Source: Alistipes sp. (GTDB lineage Bacteria; Bacteroidota; Bacteroidia; Bacteroidales; Rikenellaceae). From it: DNA of 24,304 nt. This document shows positions 24,160 to 24,304 of the stretch, in pieces (position 1 is the stretch's first letter; each line of letters begins with the position of its first letter). The stretch spans positions 1 to 24,304 of the forward strand of contig JAFLRS010000008.1 in assembly GCA_022511355.1 (NCBI GenBank). Reading direction: 5' to 3'. The notes below the pieces were generated by a model. It saw only the letters and a list, made by a program, of their open reading frames with translations. It was not told the origin of the DNA and did not search any database. The position numbers and the translations under genes were made by a program.

Positions 24160-24304
24160 ATATTAACCCTCACTTTGCAAAAGTGAGGGTTAATATTTAT
24201 TTTTATATTCACATTCCCTCACTTTACAAAAGTGAGGGAGAATATTTCTTTTTTATATTCACATTCCCTCCCCTCTCCCCTCCCTTTGGAAAAGGGAGGG
24301 GTAT
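24160..24304. repeat. three tandem hairpin units, period about 50 bp (continues past the window)
   Basis: Unit 1: perfect 17-bp stem 24160-24176/24180-24196, loop gca. Unit 2: 11-bp stem 24215-24225/24229-24239, loop aca. Unit 3: 11-bp stem 24277-24287/24291-24301, loop gga. Units 1 and 2 share the arm CCCTCACTTT; unit 3 has CCCTCCCTTT with the matching change in the other arm. Between units lies the AT-rich spacer aatattt-n-tttttatattcacatt, repeated at 24192-24215 and 24241-24265. No coding frame is evident in 24076-24304. Confidence 0.8.

Noticed and set aside
24160..24304. CRISPR-like array at the right edge
   Set aside because: The repeated units are long palindromes in near-identical AT-rich spacers, not identical repeats with unique spacers, and no cas gene is near.

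Overview
The window looks like a chromosomal segment of a Bacteroidota (Bacteroidales) member, probably gut-associated. The evidence is a SusC/SusD outer-membrane pair with Bacteroidota-type lipoprotein signals, several matches to the phylum's TAnnTTTG -7 promoter box, genes typical of Bacteroidales (an RluA protein with a long N-terminal coiled-coil region, PiT fused to a PhoU-like domain) and few recognisable Shine-Dalgarno sites. The base composition looks GC-rich for the phylum. A Rikenellaceae/Alistipes-like source would fit, but that is a guess. I see no tRNA, rRNA, CRISPR array, integrase, transposase or phage gene.

Region by region. (1) 1-5874, plus strand: the 3' part of a SusC-type TonB-dependent transporter, its SusD-type lipoprotein and a third, very acidic surface lipoprotein form one operon, closed by a bidirectional terminator at about 5896-5926. 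(2) 5948-9430, minus strand: an NCS2-family nucleobase permease and a PiT phosphate transporter with a C-terminal PhoU-like domain, 18 bp apart and probably cotranscribed from a good promoter at 9458-9489. (3) 9536-13477: a DNA alkyl-cysteine methyltransferase (plus) converges and overlaps with a minus-strand trio of ugd, a conserved one-TM protein and an RluA-type pseudouridine synthase. (4) 13594-15244, plus: an ECF-transporter S-component-like membrane protein and an aldo/keto reductase with two Cys clusters, then a UUCG-capped hairpin and a CrcB fluoride channel on the minus strand. (5) 15756-22252, plus: a complete urease operon, ureABCEFGD, plus a UT-family urea transporter. (6) 22173-24035, minus: a FUSC-domain membrane protein and an MFS transporter. 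(7) 24036-24304: no gene seen; an AT-rich intergenic stretch with a terminator-like hairpin and three tandem long hairpins.

How the genes work together. The urease locus is the functional centre. UT imports urea; UreABC hydrolyses it in the cytoplasm; UreE, UreF, UreG and UreD deliver nickel and assemble the centre. All nine active-site residues of UreC are present with a constant +5 offset from Klebsiella numbering. The gene order, the extended UreB and the CHN flap in UreC resemble, from memory, the Yersinia-type urease rather than the Klebsiella type, which raises the possibility of lateral transfer between gut phyla. No nickel importer or regulator is visible here. The SusCD operon imports an unidentified oligomer; no glycoside hydrolase or sensor lies downstream, so its substrate cannot be named.
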